DNA of 64,000 bases from Lantana camara (Eukaryota > Streptophyta > Magnoliopsida > Lamiales > Verbenaceae): contig CM074858.1 in NCBI GenBank assembly GCA_037501455.1, forward strand, positions 41,723,001-41,787,000. Direction: 5' to 3'. The notes beneath the pieces were generated by a model. The model ran no database searches. It worked only from the letters and a program-made list of their open reading frames with translations, and was not told the origin of the DNA. Of this stretch, positions 9,647 to 21,836 are shown piece by piece. Position 1 is the first letter of the stretch; each line of letters begins with the position of its first letter. Position numbers and translations under genes: made by a program.

Positions 9647-11623
9647 TGTAGCGCCCGGAACGGTGGGCCACCACATCCCCCGCACCTAAACCCGAACCCA
9701 CATATGAAATGGATTTCCATACATGAGCCCAAGTCTAAGCGAACGGGAACCTACACTCACACGCTAGGCTAAGCGGGGCTAAAACTCGGACAGAGCGCGC
9801 AAAACAAACAAACAAGAATGCGGAAGCAATAACATAAGGATCGAAAAGAGCTCTAAACTAACATTTACATCATATACAATGGCCTCACGGCCCAAAAATA
9901 GGTCAAGTATATACATCAAGAGTTCATAATCCTTCAAAATATAATTCTAATATCAAATGCAAAAGTTGAGTGTCCAAAAGCAGGAATTATGAACGAAACT
10001 CGACCTAGACACACAAGTATAACAAGACTCAAAGCACTTCCCCGCCTAGCTCGTAACAACCTGCAACTGGGTAGGGAAAAGGGAGGGTCAGTCACAACTC
10101 GACTGAGTGAGGGGGCTAAACGCACACCCACACCTAAATACATAAATAGAGCAAAGCAAGTATCAAAGGTGATGGCCATGAATCGAGCTAAGGTTTTTCA
10201 TACCAACACGTTTTAAATCAAAGTATATAATAAATAAAGAAATCCTAACTCGATTCACAATCCATCGAACAAAACATAAACATAAGTCCGGCGAGAATGA
10301 ACTATCCCTTACTCCATCAAACGTAACATAAAACTGAAATTATAAATCAATCCAACCCCAACAACACGGTGGTCAGGAGTCAAACCCTTTCCACCTACTT
10401 ACTTATGTACGAGGGGTAGCTAACCCACAACGTACTCGGAGCATCACGCCTCATCAACCTCCAAGAATCACGCGTAACACTACGAATGGGAATCATGTAC
10501 AGCCTTAACCCGACGGCCCTTGCCGTCCCGGGCGTCCTTACCCACAATTCCCGGGCCCAAGATACCTTACCAATATCAATTCCCATATTTCAGGGCTTAC
10601 CTCGCTCAAAGATAGCATAAACGAATAAATGGATTCAAATCATAAGCTTACATATGCTCGTAATTATACCAATTTCATAAACTTGAAGCTTATTCATAAG
10701 ATCATAAACATATCTTAAACACGCACATTTAACTATATATAAGATATATAGTCGCATGCGGGATGAGAAATCAACACATATTAGGCCATAGGTCGCTTAA
10801 CAAGAAGATAAAAATCCTAAACCTCACCTTAAAGCAAAAAGGAGTAGAAACTGGGTCAAAAGAAGCGACAACCGCCTAAACTTCGGGTTCGTGGGCGTCC
10901 GGAAGAGGCTCTTGAAGAAATGGAGCAGGAAAAGCTAAAACTTGAGCTTTAAGGTCACAACAATGGAGGAAAATGGCTTGGGACTCTTTTTCTTCCTTTC
11001 TCCTTGCTTTGGTTCGAAATTATCAGTACAAAGGGGAGGAGAGAGCTGATTTTGATGATTAAAAGTCAAGGGTAGGGGTATGGGTAGGTCTAATAGTCTC
11101 CAAGTAGGCTTATAGGTGCGATCTAGGTACTTAGGGCCGAAATTTGCATCATTGGGGGTCGAAACGGTATCGGAAAAGTTCAAGGCTTGTTCCATTGTAT
11201 CCAAATCATCGATTCGAGTACAATGGCAAAGACGGAACTCGAATCCGAGTCCCTGAGCTCAAGTTACGAGAAAATGACTCAAGAGTGGCCGAATTGCAAA
11301 TTGGCCCAAAAATTTGAAATAAAATTCAATTGAGTCCAAACCAAAAGAAACAAGTCGAAAATACAAATAAATCATACAATTAAGTCCAAGAATCAAATAA
11401 TCAACGTTATACACAAATTAGGCATGCTCGGGTTCAAACTCCAAATCTCAAATCATAAATTCCAATATAATCAAAATTTCACATAAGTTCAAATAGATTC
11501 AAATAAGACAAGTAAGAAAATTATAAGAAATAAAATGACAACTAAATCATATATTACATAATTAATGAATTTAAATCGCGAACGTATATCATACCTTTAC
11601 GGTTGAACAGTCGGGGTGTCACA
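9647..11623 (-). repeat. E2 5' LTR, 1977 bp
   Basis: In element orientation it begins TGTGACACCCCGAC at 11623 and ends CGCTACA at 9647. It is the shortest complete Ty3/gypsy LTR here and the only one in which I see no inverted-repeat cluster. It shares the blocks CACTCAGTCG...GACTGA (about 10105) and the CGAGTTCCGTC-type block (about 11240) with the others. Confidence 0.87.
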
Positions 11624-11662
11624 CTTTATTTTTGTTTGTTTGTTGTTTGTTTATTTTTGTTT

Positions 11663-11800
11663 GAGAGACGGGGTGCTCTCGTTATGTGTAAGAGACGGGG
11701 ATTCTCTTATTTTTGCTTGCGAGAGACGGGGTTCTCTCATTGTTGTTTGTGAGAGACGGGGCTCTCTCCGTGTTGCTTGTGAGAGACGGGGAATCTCTCA
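11663..11800 (+). repeat. E3 tail array of five inverted repeats with CGGGG loops
   Basis: Units begin at 11663, 11689, 11721, 11751 and 11780, about 26-32 bp apart. Arms: GAGAG/CTCTC, TAAGAGA/TCTCTTA, GAGAGA/TCTCTC, GAGAGA/TCTCTC and TGAGAGA/TCTCTCA. All keep ACGGGG at the centre. Spacers are T/G-rich (TTGTTTGT, TTGCTTGT). This is the counterpart of 3130-3259. Confidence 0.85.
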
Positions 11801-11822
11801 TTGGTTGTTCGATCGATTTAGT

Positions 11823-11858
11823 GAATCCGAGGACGGATTCTTTTTAAGGGGGTGAGTT
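11823..11858 (+). promoter_or_regulatory. E3 polypurine tract with upstream hairpin
   Basis: The stem GAATCCG/CGGATTC (11823-11829, 11834-11840) with AGGA loop is followed by TTTTTAAGGGGGTGAGTT and the LTR start TGTAACG at 11859. Confidence 0.87.
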
Positions 11859-14800
11859 TGTAACGTCCCAACTTTTCAGTATTTTAAAATGACATATGTG
11901 TTTACTAATTTGCGCAAATTAATTGGTTTTTAGTGTTTTCAATAATTAAATTTCATTGTTTAATTGTTAAATAAGTGATTAATTGAAATATATGCAATAT
12001 TTGAATTTGAATTTATGTGAATAACTTGTGTGCTCCTTAATTGAGCGAAATAATTATTTCTACGTGTTTATATATTTAATTTAATTTTATTTATATTAAA
12101 TGTTAATTATTTTATTTAATGTTATTAATACTAAATATATTTATATAATATAAATATATATATATATTATTGTGTACGTGTGCATGAATATAATTATGCA
12201 TGCATTTCATATTTATAAATTATATATTCATGCATGTGTTATAAATTATATATGTATGTGATGTTATATTATTTGTTAATATTATGAATTTTATTGTTAC
12301 TTTGCGTATGAGTGACATTTACGTGCTTCGTTTCTATTTGAATTGATACCGGAATTTCGTGCAAATTTAATATGTTGAACTTATACGTGTCTTGTATATG
12401 AATATATGTTCGTTTGGTAATTTCGAATTTATTTTCTTGTGTTTCGGATTTAATTTGAATTTTGGAATCCAAGTCGGGGGCTAATGAGCAATTAGCGCAC
12501 CCTTGGTTCCGTATTTAATATCTTGAGCTCGGGAACTCGGATTCGAGTTCCGTCAACTTCGCTGAACTCATAACAAAAATTCGAGTTTAGTGAACTTAGC
12601 CTTATATTTTTCTAACGTCATTTGAACCTCCGAAATTCAATCGAAAAACGGAACGGCGACGAAACTGACCTTGTTACACTAAAATGACTATAACTTATTC
12701 TATTGTTGACCAAATTAACCATGGTTAGACTCTATGGAACCCTAACTCAACCCTTTATTCATCCATTAACCCCCCAAACCGAGATAACCCTCCCCACTTG
12801 CTGAAAATATCCCAAACATCTCCTGCTTCCCAGTTTTTCCCGTAGCTCAAGCCCTACCTTGAGATTCAAGCTCAAATCTCCTTCCAAAACTCCATTAATC
12901 CACAAGGTAAGCTTGGATATGATATGAAATTCAATATGAGTCATTTTCATTCATTCATCCCCAAATTTGATCATGGTTTCATGAGGTTTTTGACTGAATT
13001 AGAAAATAGTTAGATTTAGAGCTTTTTGTTAATCTCTTTCGTTTCTTCATGGATTTGACTGATTCCAAGCCTGAAATTGATTATTTTAACATCCTCTTCT
13101 CATTTATGATCATTGATTACATGGTAGTTGAGGTATTTGTGAGATATCAGTTATGGCATGTTGAGAAATTTTCATGAAAGGGTCACGTATACTGCCTTAA
13201 CCGTTTGTGCTCTTTTGGAACTGATTTATACATTGAATTTTTGTTGTTTTGTTGCACATTTGATAGCCTACATGACCTGAACTGATTAGGATTAATTGAG
13301 AGCATTCATACCCTCTTTTCGTGTGATTTATGCCCTGTTTTTAGACTGAAATTTCTACTGTCAGTTGCTGCGTATTCTTGTTCTTGTTGCTGTCAGTTTT
13401 GTGTATGGTTAGGGCTGCTTTTGTGCTGCATTTCATGCCTTCTTCTTGCTGCATTTCGTGCTTTGGTTGCTGCCTTCTTGCTGCGTCTTTTGCTGTCAGA
13501 AACAGGGGATAGCCTGCGTCTATGTTGGCCTGCTGCGTTCCGACACAGGGGTGTCAATCTCTTCCTTTTCAGCGTGGAATGGGGGTGCAAGGGTGGTCTG
13601 AAACCTCTGTACCGAGACACGGGGGTGTCTCAGTTTGTTCTGTGATGTTGACACAGGGGTGTCACCTTGTATTTTTCCCCTGCATGTCTGTGTGTTGCCG
13701 GGATACTGCTGCTGCTACATTTTCCTTTCATTTCCTCCTTTATGCAATTGCATGTGTTGCTATGAGTGCATGTGATTTGATTTTAAATGTTTGCATGCAT
13801 GTGGGTTTGTGTGTGTGCATGTGTATTTACGTGGATATATATATATATACTATGTAATGCATGCATGTTTATATATATATGTTAGATATAAATTGCATGC
13901 ATGCATTGTTGTTGTTGTACGTGCATGATAATGTATGTATATATGTATATTATATATAGTTATATATATATATATATTTATTAAGTATTGAATATTATTT
14001 GATTTAATTGAATTATAGAATTTAATTGTTACCTATTTCATATTTGATTTAAATTCCTAAATTTAATTGCATGTATTTAATTGTTTACTTTCTAATTGTG
14101 AATTCGATTGAATGTGTTTAATTGTTTATGCTTTAATTTTGAATGTAAATTAATACGTGTTATGCTCCTACTTGAATTCTTGAATTAAATTGATTGAAAA
14201 TATGGAATTATGACTTCGAATGAAAGTGAATGAAAGATCGAATGACTTGATTATATGATTTAAATTCCTTTAACGTGGAATGTGAAGGATATGAACTCGT
14301 GTGAATACGAATGCTTCATTGAATGAATGAATTGAATGTTTATATGTCTTTAAGACTTTAATAGTGCACATGAACATTTTATGATATAATATCATCTGTT
14401 ACGCATTCATATCATGTTCATTGCATGTCGTGCGTCTTATATGGTTCATTGGAGTCTCGAGTCTCACGAACACGTCATGTTATCTTTTGTACAGTTTATC
14501 TCCAGGGTGGAGAATCTTGATCAACTAGGCACTCGGTAATTCGTATCCTTGTATCGCCATTTTCCAGGTGAGGGTGTTTTTGTTCTAGTTATGTATAAAA
14601 CCCTATAACCCTTATGTGACAAGTTTTGGCCTAAAACATTATGTATATATATATGTTATCTTTACCAAGTGGAGTCATTGAGTAAATTCTTCTGAAATTA
14701 TACGTATGGGCATATATAAGCTTAAAATGGTTTTGCAACGAGGCTATGCTCCAAACCGTGTGTCTGCATGCTAGCTACAGATTAGGATGACACGGAGAGG

Positions 14801-15987
14801 TACGTATATAGCATAAGCCGAGTTGCACGGTAAGGTATGTTTTCTTATAGTATGTATCCTAAGTATGAAATAAATGTTTTGGCGAGATTATGTATGTACG
14901 TTATGATTGCACGGGCCCAGGGACTTAGTGCAAGTGGCTATCCGGGGAGGCAATGGCCGACGGTGATCCCTAGTACTAGTCCCACCACATTTACGGTGAT
15001 ACCGGCCCTCTCTAGGAGGTTTAGCGGGGAATGGGAGTTGAGTGCCCTTGGGGGAGTCATGAAACCCCATTGGCCTATGTATGAGGTGGTCGGGTCTTGC
15101 TAACCCGTCCACCACCCGGAGGAAGAAGGTTGGAACTTATTTTATGTTTATGATTATGTTTATGATTGATTTGCACCGTGTGGGAAGGCCGAGACACGGC
15201 TTGCCCAAACGAATATGTTTTATGATATGATATATGATCTGCGTGTATTATGATATATTGCATGATCACCTATTTAAATTATTAATGATATGTGTCGTAC
15301 ACAGTCGGAGTTTGGTTGGAGATGATGCACGCTCACTCGCCGAGCCTTATGTTATGTATGAATTATGAATGTAATGAATTAATATGATTAGCCGTAAAAT
15401 CCGAGTATTGCTTGGTTATTCGCTTGCCCTTTGGGAACTAATTTCAAATAAAACCTTGCTCGGGATTTATGACTTGCATGTGCATGTTTTATATATATGT
15501 ATATCGGTCCTGCTCACTCAGTCTTCTAGAGACTGACCCTCTCCCTCCCCAACACTTTAGTGTGCAGGTTTGGCTTTGAAGTTTGAGCTAGGTGAGGTTG
15601 TGTTGAGTTCGAGTCGGTCAGGTTAAGTTAGTAGTGTCTCTGCATTCACTTATGTACTTAAATGGTATTTGATTCGACCCTGTGTCATTATGAAATTGAA
15701 CCTTATGTAATTGTTATTGTATTGCCTTGTTGGGCTTGTTATGATTTTAAAAGAGGCCTGAAGAGCCCAATTCTGCTTATGGTTTGTGTGTTTGAACTTT
15801 AGTTTTCCGACGCATTCTGCTCTGTTGATTGGTTATCAGTGCAAGGTCTAAGTTCCGCCTGGCTTAGGAAGGTTATTTTGTTTGTCTCCCGTTCGCTATG
15901 GTTGGATACGGGTGCAGACTTTCCATTTCGTTACTCAGGTTGAGCCATAGTGCGGGGGATGTGGTGCCTCACGTGCGGGGTGCTACA
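11859..15987 (+). repeat. E3 3' LTR, 4129 bp
   Basis: Begins TGTAACGTCCCAAC and ends GGGGTGCTACA. Same LTR subfamily as E7, judged by the GACAC/GTGTC inverted-repeat cluster (13542-13664), the AACTCGGATTCGAGTTCCGT block near 12534 and the TA-rich middle (13830-13980). No coding sequence is seen in it. Confidence 0.87.
13542..13664 (+). repeat. GACAC-NNNN-GTGTC inverted repeats in E3 LTR
   Basis: Units at 13542-13555 (GACAC AGGG GTGTC), 13614-13631 (GAGACAC/GTGTCTC) and 13649-13664 (TGACAC/GTGTCA). The core is fixed and the outer arms differ in matched pairs. Compare 49984-50040 in E7. Confidence 0.8.
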
Positions 15988-18179
15988 TGTTCTGCATGCT
16001 CTTCAGCCGACTTTCAATACACTTGAATGTCATGTATAAAGATTACCACGAACTTGTCAAGAAACTGTCCGAACACTCGGTGCATCATATCCATGAACAC
16101 GGTTAGAGTGTTAGTTAACCCGAAAGGCATCACAACGAATTCAAAATGCCTGTATCGCGTATTAAACCCCATCTTCTAAATATCGGCCTCCCTAATATGC
16201 AGCTGATAGTAACCCTACCTCAAATCTAACTTGGAGTAGACCTTAGAGCCCTACAGAATGTCAAACAACTCCTCGATGTGAGGCAACGGGTATTTATTCT
16301 TCACGGTCAGCCGATTTAACTCATGGTAATCTATGCACATCCGTCATATTATATTTTTCTTCTTTACAAATAGAACGGGAGCACCCCATGGAGAAGTGCT
16401 CGGACGAATGTACCCGCAAGCTAGAAGTTCATCAAGCTGCGATTTCCACTCCTTTAACTCAGCAGGAGCCATTCTGTAGGGAGCCTTCGAAAAAGGGTCT
16501 GCTCCAGGATAAAGGTCGATTACGAACTCGATGTCCCTGTTGGGTGGCCAAGAACCCAACGTCTCAGGAAATACATCGTCATATTCTCGCACGACCTTCG
16601 TCTCTTCAAGTTTGGCTTGATCCTTCGGTTTGTTCAAAAGATAGGCCACGAAACTTATCGTACCATCCCGGACCAGTGTACTAGCCTCAACAAAGGAAAT
16701 AAACGGGCTTAACTTCAACCTTTCGCCCTTAAACACCACTGAACCAAAGGAAACCTTCTTCTCCCGATAATCCATTTCAGCCCCATGCTCGTACAACCAA
16801 TCCATTCCGAGGATGACATCATACTTCTGCATAGGCATCTCAATCAACTCGGCAAGAAAAACCAGACCTTCAAAGCTCACAGGACACCCACAAAACAACC
16901 TGCAAGTTATCAAACTACCACCAAGTGGAGAGCTAACCACATAGTCATGCGCACAGAGGGAGATAGGCAAGCACATAGAAGCAACTATATCCCGAGAAAT
17001 AAAAGAATGAGTAGCCCTGGGATCAAACAATGCATGCAATGTAGTGCATTGAATGCTAATGGTACCTTCGATCATGGCGTTTGGGTCGATCTCCACATCT
17101 TCTTCTTCCTCACCACCCAACGCATAAGCCCTAGCCTGGATTGCAGGCCTTTGATTATCCTTCTTCTTCGGGCATGTGCTGACCATACGATCCGGTGACC
17201 CGCAGAAGACACATTTCTTATGTAGTCTGAAGCAGTTATCCACGTGATGAGGACCCTTACAATACGTACATTGAACCTTAGGTAGAGCCGGAAGAGCCAA
17301 AGGTTGCTTGGCTTGGCTCGCTCCCGCGGGTTGGAACTGTTTATTTTGAGGCTTAGTTTGTGGGAAAGTTTGAAATGTCGGCCTCTTCCCAAACTTATTA
17401 AAACTTCCCGAGGTCGAACCCTATCCAGCATGAGAGCTTTTCCTCCTTAAAACCACTCTTTCCTCAACCCTCAAAGCTTTATCAGTCACCTTCACCCACG
17501 TGCTCATATTAGCCGCTTCTAGAGCAACTTTCATGTCTTCCCGAAGACCCTGATGGAATTGAGAGGCTTTAGCTTCATCATCATTGACAATGTTCGGAGC
17601 ATAGCGTGAAAGTCTCTTAAATTCGTTGATATAATCAGTTATGGACATTCATTCTTGTTTGAGGTCCATAAACTCCCTTAAACGTCGGCTTCTGGTAGCT
17701 TTAGGGATATATTTATTCTTGAATTCCCGCTCGAAGACATCCCATGTAATCTCCTCCCCAGAAGCTTCCAACTTGATCTGAACACTAGACCACCAACTGT
17801 AAGCCTGTCCTTGAATCATTGTAAGAGTGCATTGTAACTTTTCCATCGGACCACAAGGAATAAGGCCCCATATCCGGTTAGTTTGAATCAACCACTCCTT
17901 CGCTTGTAGATCGTTCCCACCAATGAAAACCGATGAATTCTGATTTTTAAACTCTCGAATTATGGTAGTGATGGCATTCCCTCCATGATTCCCAGCATGA
18001 GGGGCATTGTCCCTCTCCTAAGCTCTTTGTTCTAAGAATACGGCCAATCTCTCCATAATATTCCCGGGATCCATTTGGGGTGGTGGCGGTGGATTATTAT
18101 CTTTTGGTGGTGGAGAGTGATCTCGGTGATAGCGATGTTTAGGAGATCTATCTCGGTGGTGGTGTCTTCGTGGAGGCAT
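15988..18179 (-). pseudogene. E4 gag-protease-RT, multiply broken
   Basis: The gag start codon is at 18179-18177 and begins MPPRRHHHRDRSP. A TAG follows the residues LEQRA-like at about 18020, with a further stop at about 17648. Open stretches at 17891-17649 and 17648-17421 carry the gag core ([21 protein letters not shown]). The 17300-16344 stretch carries two knuckles, the second with His changed to Arg (CVFCGSPDRMVSTC), then protease with LFDPRATHSF (Gly to Arg) and the start of reverse transcriptase. The frame is lost at about 16344; RT homology continues to 15988. Confidence 0.83.
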
Positions 18180-18354
18180 GATTCTGCAAGATAGGAGTTT
18201 CCAATATATATGCGTTCAAATCAATACATGTCATGTGCATGATTAACAAGAAAATAAGCAAATAATGATATAAATGCACATAATCACATTGTCCTAAGCT
18301 GTATGACCCAAACAGACTCAACACGACTCTAGAGCTCTGGTTTTGCAACCAGGA

Positions 18355-18366
18355 GCTCTGATACTA
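18355..18366 (-). promoter_or_regulatory. E4 degenerate primer binding site
   Basis: GCTCTGATACTA on the plus strand differs by one base from the GCTCTGATACCA of E2 and E7, in the part matching the tRNA CCA end. It is 8 bases from the LTR. Confidence 0.8.
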
Positions 18367-18374
18367 GTTTAAGA

Positions 18375-20970
18375 TGTAGCGCCCGAAACGGTGGCCACCA
18401 CATCCCCCGCACCTAAACCCAAGCCCACATATGAAATGGACCTCCATACATGAGCCCAAGTCTAAACGAACGGGAACCTACATGCACACACTAGGTTATG
18501 CGGGGCTAACGGACCACAGAGTGCTCAAAGAAAGTAAAGCAAAAGCGGAAGCAACAAACAGGATCCAAACGAGCTCAGCTAAAACATACCATAACATATA
18601 TACCATGGCCACGAGGCCCAAATTAATTACAAGTATTCAAATCTCCACGATATTCATAATCAGATTAGGAATAAAGTATTCAAAAGCTGTAAATATGGAA
18701 TGCAAACTCAACCTAAGCAACTAAGTACGACATGACATGACGCACTTCCCCGCCTAGCTCGAGCTGACCTGAAAGAGGGAAAAGAGAGGGTCAGTCTACA
18801 ACACGACCGAGTGAGGGGGCTAAATGCACACCCACACACTTATATATATAAATAGAGTATATATCAAAAGGATAGTCATGAACCGAGGCTAGGGTTTTGC
18901 ATACAAAATCATTTTCGAAGAAATAACATAATATACATAAAGAAATACTACTCGATTCATAACCATCTATACAAAGCATAAACAAACGTCCAGCGAGAAC
19001 GGACTTCCCTTAACTCCTTAAAGCATAACAAAAAACTAAAATCATAACATAATCCATCCTTACAACCATGGTGATTCAGGAATCAAACCCTAGTCACCTA
19101 CAATACCAAAAACATACGGGGTAGCGAACCCATGATATGTCTTCCCCAGTTAGCAACCGAGGGCTCAAGATACCATGCCGTCTCAACCTCCATAAGTCGC
19201 ACGTGAATAACTCAAAGGGAACCACGCACAGGCCAAACCCCATGGCCCTTGTTGTCCCGGTCATTCCTTACCCATAGTTCCCGGAGCCCAACATACCATA
19301 CTAACCAAATTCCCATATTTTAGGGCACAACTCGCTCAAAACATAAACGTACAAAAGGATTCAAAAACCATAAGCTTATATACGCTCATACTTATACCTG
19401 TTCCGTAAAACTCAAGCGTTTCCACACAAGCATAAACATATCTTAAGCACTTGTATATAATTATATAGAATATATCTGTATACGGGTGTGAAATCATCAT
19501 ATAATGGTCGTAGGTCAATAACTAGTATAAAGTTCCTAAACCTCACCTTAACAAAAAGGAGCAAAAGTGGGATCAAACGGGCGACCTAATACCTAAGCTT
19601 CGGCCTATTTACAAAGTAACAAATATTAAACATATTAATATATAGACGTACATGCATGCAAGCTTACCAAACAACTAAATGTAATTGTGCATGTCCTATA
19701 TATTTATATAATATATTACATGTGACATTCATTTACTCGCGTACATGACAAACAAAAGGAGGAAAAAAAACATGATATAGCAGCAAACAACAAAAACAAT
19801 GAAAGCATGTAACCAACAACTCGAAACTGACTCAACTTGAAGTCGCGGCCGCGACCATAACTCAGCACAATTGGGGTTGCGGCCGCTACCAACTCCTCCA
19901 GCAGCAACACAGCAGCCCTCAAGTCGAAACAGGGCCAAATCTGGGTCACGGGCGTAAAGTTCTAAGAACCAATTACAAAGCTTAAATCAGGAAATAGATC
20001 AAGAATTTGCAAGAACTCAACAAAGAAAGCTTATAACCTAACTATTCACGTTCTTGGTGGAAGCAAGCTTGATTCTCCATGAAAATGAGCAAGATCATAC
20101 TTAAAAGAAAGATAGGAAGCTGGAGATTACACAAACATAATTAACTTTTAAATTCAACAAAGAATGGTGGCCGAACAAGCAAGAAATATCGAGATGTGAA
20201 TAGTGGCTCTATCTCTTCTTTCTTTCTCCCCTTCCTTCACGTTTTCAGCTCCTTCTCTCCCTCTCTTCTTGCTGAACGAAATAAGGGCCAAAATAGGGTG
20301 AAAGGGGGATGAATAAGGTTTAAGTGGGTCCTAGTTTCACCCAATTTGGTCAAGATTTGATCAAGTTATGCCCAAAATAGTCAACGGTGGTACATTTCGC
20401 TCGTGAGGCTCAGTTCGGGCAAAATTTAGGGATCCAAACGGGCTTAGAAGAATATAAATCTAGGTTCCTTGGTTTCCTTTTTTCATTACGAGTCTGACGC
20501 CTCTTCCATAATTTGAATCCGAATCCCCGAGCTCCAGATATGCCGCGCGGAACCAGAGGTGCGCTGAACGTTCTTAATCTCACGACTTGGTCTTGTTCCC
20601 GAAATAAAATTCGTTAACACCCCAAACAAGATCGAAAACATGAAACGAGCAATGTACAAGTTCATAACACATCAATCTACAACATACTAAAATTTCACAA
20701 GATTCCGAAATCAAATCAAGTAAGAACGGCACGCGGTCAACACATATAGGTGCATAACATTCTAGAATTCATTCAAATTTCAAATATTTTCAATTATAAA
20801 ATTAAATTCATTTTAAATATTCATTAAAGTATAATGAAATAAATATAATTAAAAAGATCAATTAAAATTATAATTATAGTAAACAATTAATTACATAATT
20901 AAATAATTTGAACACACAATTACGTAAACACATACGTCAAACTAAATGACTGAAAAGCTGGGGCGTTACA
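18375..20970 (-). repeat. E4 5' LTR, 2596 bp
   Basis: In element orientation it begins TGTAACGCCCCAGC (20970) and ends GCTACA (18375). It carries the GCGGCCGC-centred inverted repeats at 19842-19890 and the shared blocks GTCAGTCT...GACCGAGTGAG (about 18791) and CCCGAGCTC (about 20525). Confidence 0.85.
19842..19890 (-). repeat. GCGGCCGC inverted-repeat pair in E4 LTR
   Basis: GTCGCGGCCGCGAC (19842-19855) is a perfect 14-bp palindrome. GGTTGCGGCCGCTACC (19875-19890) is the same core with outer arms changed and one mismatch. It lies at the same relative place as the clusters in other LTRs. Confidence 0.75.
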
Positions 20971-21820
20971 TTCTCGATCTTTAAAGTTATGCTCGTTTCA
21001 TATCCATTTAGATCTTAACCCAAAAAAACCCCATTTTCTTGATGTCTTGATCTTTTATCCACATTGGCTAAGGGTTTAATATTTAGTAGACTACGAACAA
21101 CTCAATCAGTAAGAGATCATTCTTGTTCTTAACAAGTGTAGGTCCTTTATCGATTCTACTAATTCTACATATGCCACTTGTGTAATCCTAACATAGCCCA
21201 TGGTTCAAGTTTTTACATGGCGACACCCTTTTGAGCCTATATCAAAGATTTCAGAGTTAGCTTATATGAGACATTACAAGATCTCAAGTCTAAGGATTAT
21301 TAATCACGTCATTGACCTGTGAGATATTTCCTAATTTGGAAGTTTCTAGGAGACTTCCTTTCCTATTTAGGAATGTTCTCACGCCGGACATCTCAGTGAT
21401 GAAGTTCTTGTAACAATCACCCTTATTTATTATGAACGCATTATCGTATACACTTATCATTCCATGAAACTTAATGATCCTTCAAAAGGGCATAATCACA
21501 TAAGCAAGTCTCAATGGAGTCGAGGTCGACACTCCCACTGTCTGTCGGACTCATCGACTTGGAGAAGTTTCTAATCCTCGCCTATGAGGTTAAGAACTTG
21601 TTTCATGTGCCATTCCCATAAGGGCAAAGTTCTTAACGGCCTCATCGGATTAGGGGAGTTCAAAACTTGCAAAACAGTCAACCCGAACAGACATCAATAA
21701 GCACATAAAGAAGTGATTGCCTATGAATAGAATCATCTCGTTTATTATTAAAAGACTGTTTTTGATTTTACAAGGAAATAGTAAAGCACAAATGCTGCTT
21801 TAAGGGCACTATTGCTAACA
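20971..21820 (-). repeat. Copia 3' LTR, truncated by E4
   Basis: Begins TGTTAGCAATAGTGCCC at 21820, directly after the purine run AAGTGGGAGAT (complement of 21821-21831). 850 bases remain; the distal part should lie beyond E4, outside the window. Confidence 0.8.
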
Positions 21821-21836
21821 ATCTCCCACTTGCCCA

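Larger units (their letters stand above)
5823..11623 (-). mobile_element. E2: Ty3/gypsy (Tekay-like) retrotransposon, 5' LTR to integrase
   Basis: Read on the minus strand: 5' LTR 11623-9647, primer site 9638-9627, gag-pol 9450-5823, then broken in integrase by E1. The rest would lie left of the window. It sits in the tail array region of E3. The tRNA-Met primer site, the gag-protease-RT-RNase H-integrase order and similarity to E6, which keeps a chromodomain-like tail, support a Tekay-type chromovirus. Confidence 0.87.
11624..15987 (+). mobile_element. E3: 3' tail and 3' LTR of a Ty3/gypsy element
   Basis: E2 inserted upstream of 11624, so only the last 235 bases of the internal region and the 3' LTR remain in the window; the rest of E3 should lie left of it. 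E3 itself sits in the reverse transcriptase region of E4. The likely target-site copies are CTTTA for E2 (right flank 11624-11628) and TGTTC for E3 (right flank 15988-15992); their partners are outside the window. Confidence 0.85.
15988..20970 (-). mobile_element. E4: decayed Ty3/gypsy element, 5' half
   Basis: In element order: 5' LTR 20970-18375, degenerate primer site, gag and pol to 15988, where E3 interrupts it. Closely related to E2 in coding sequence but with many stops and damaged motifs, so it is an older copy or lineage. It is inserted in the 3' LTR of the copia remnant; the right flank begins TTCTC. Confidence 0.84.
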
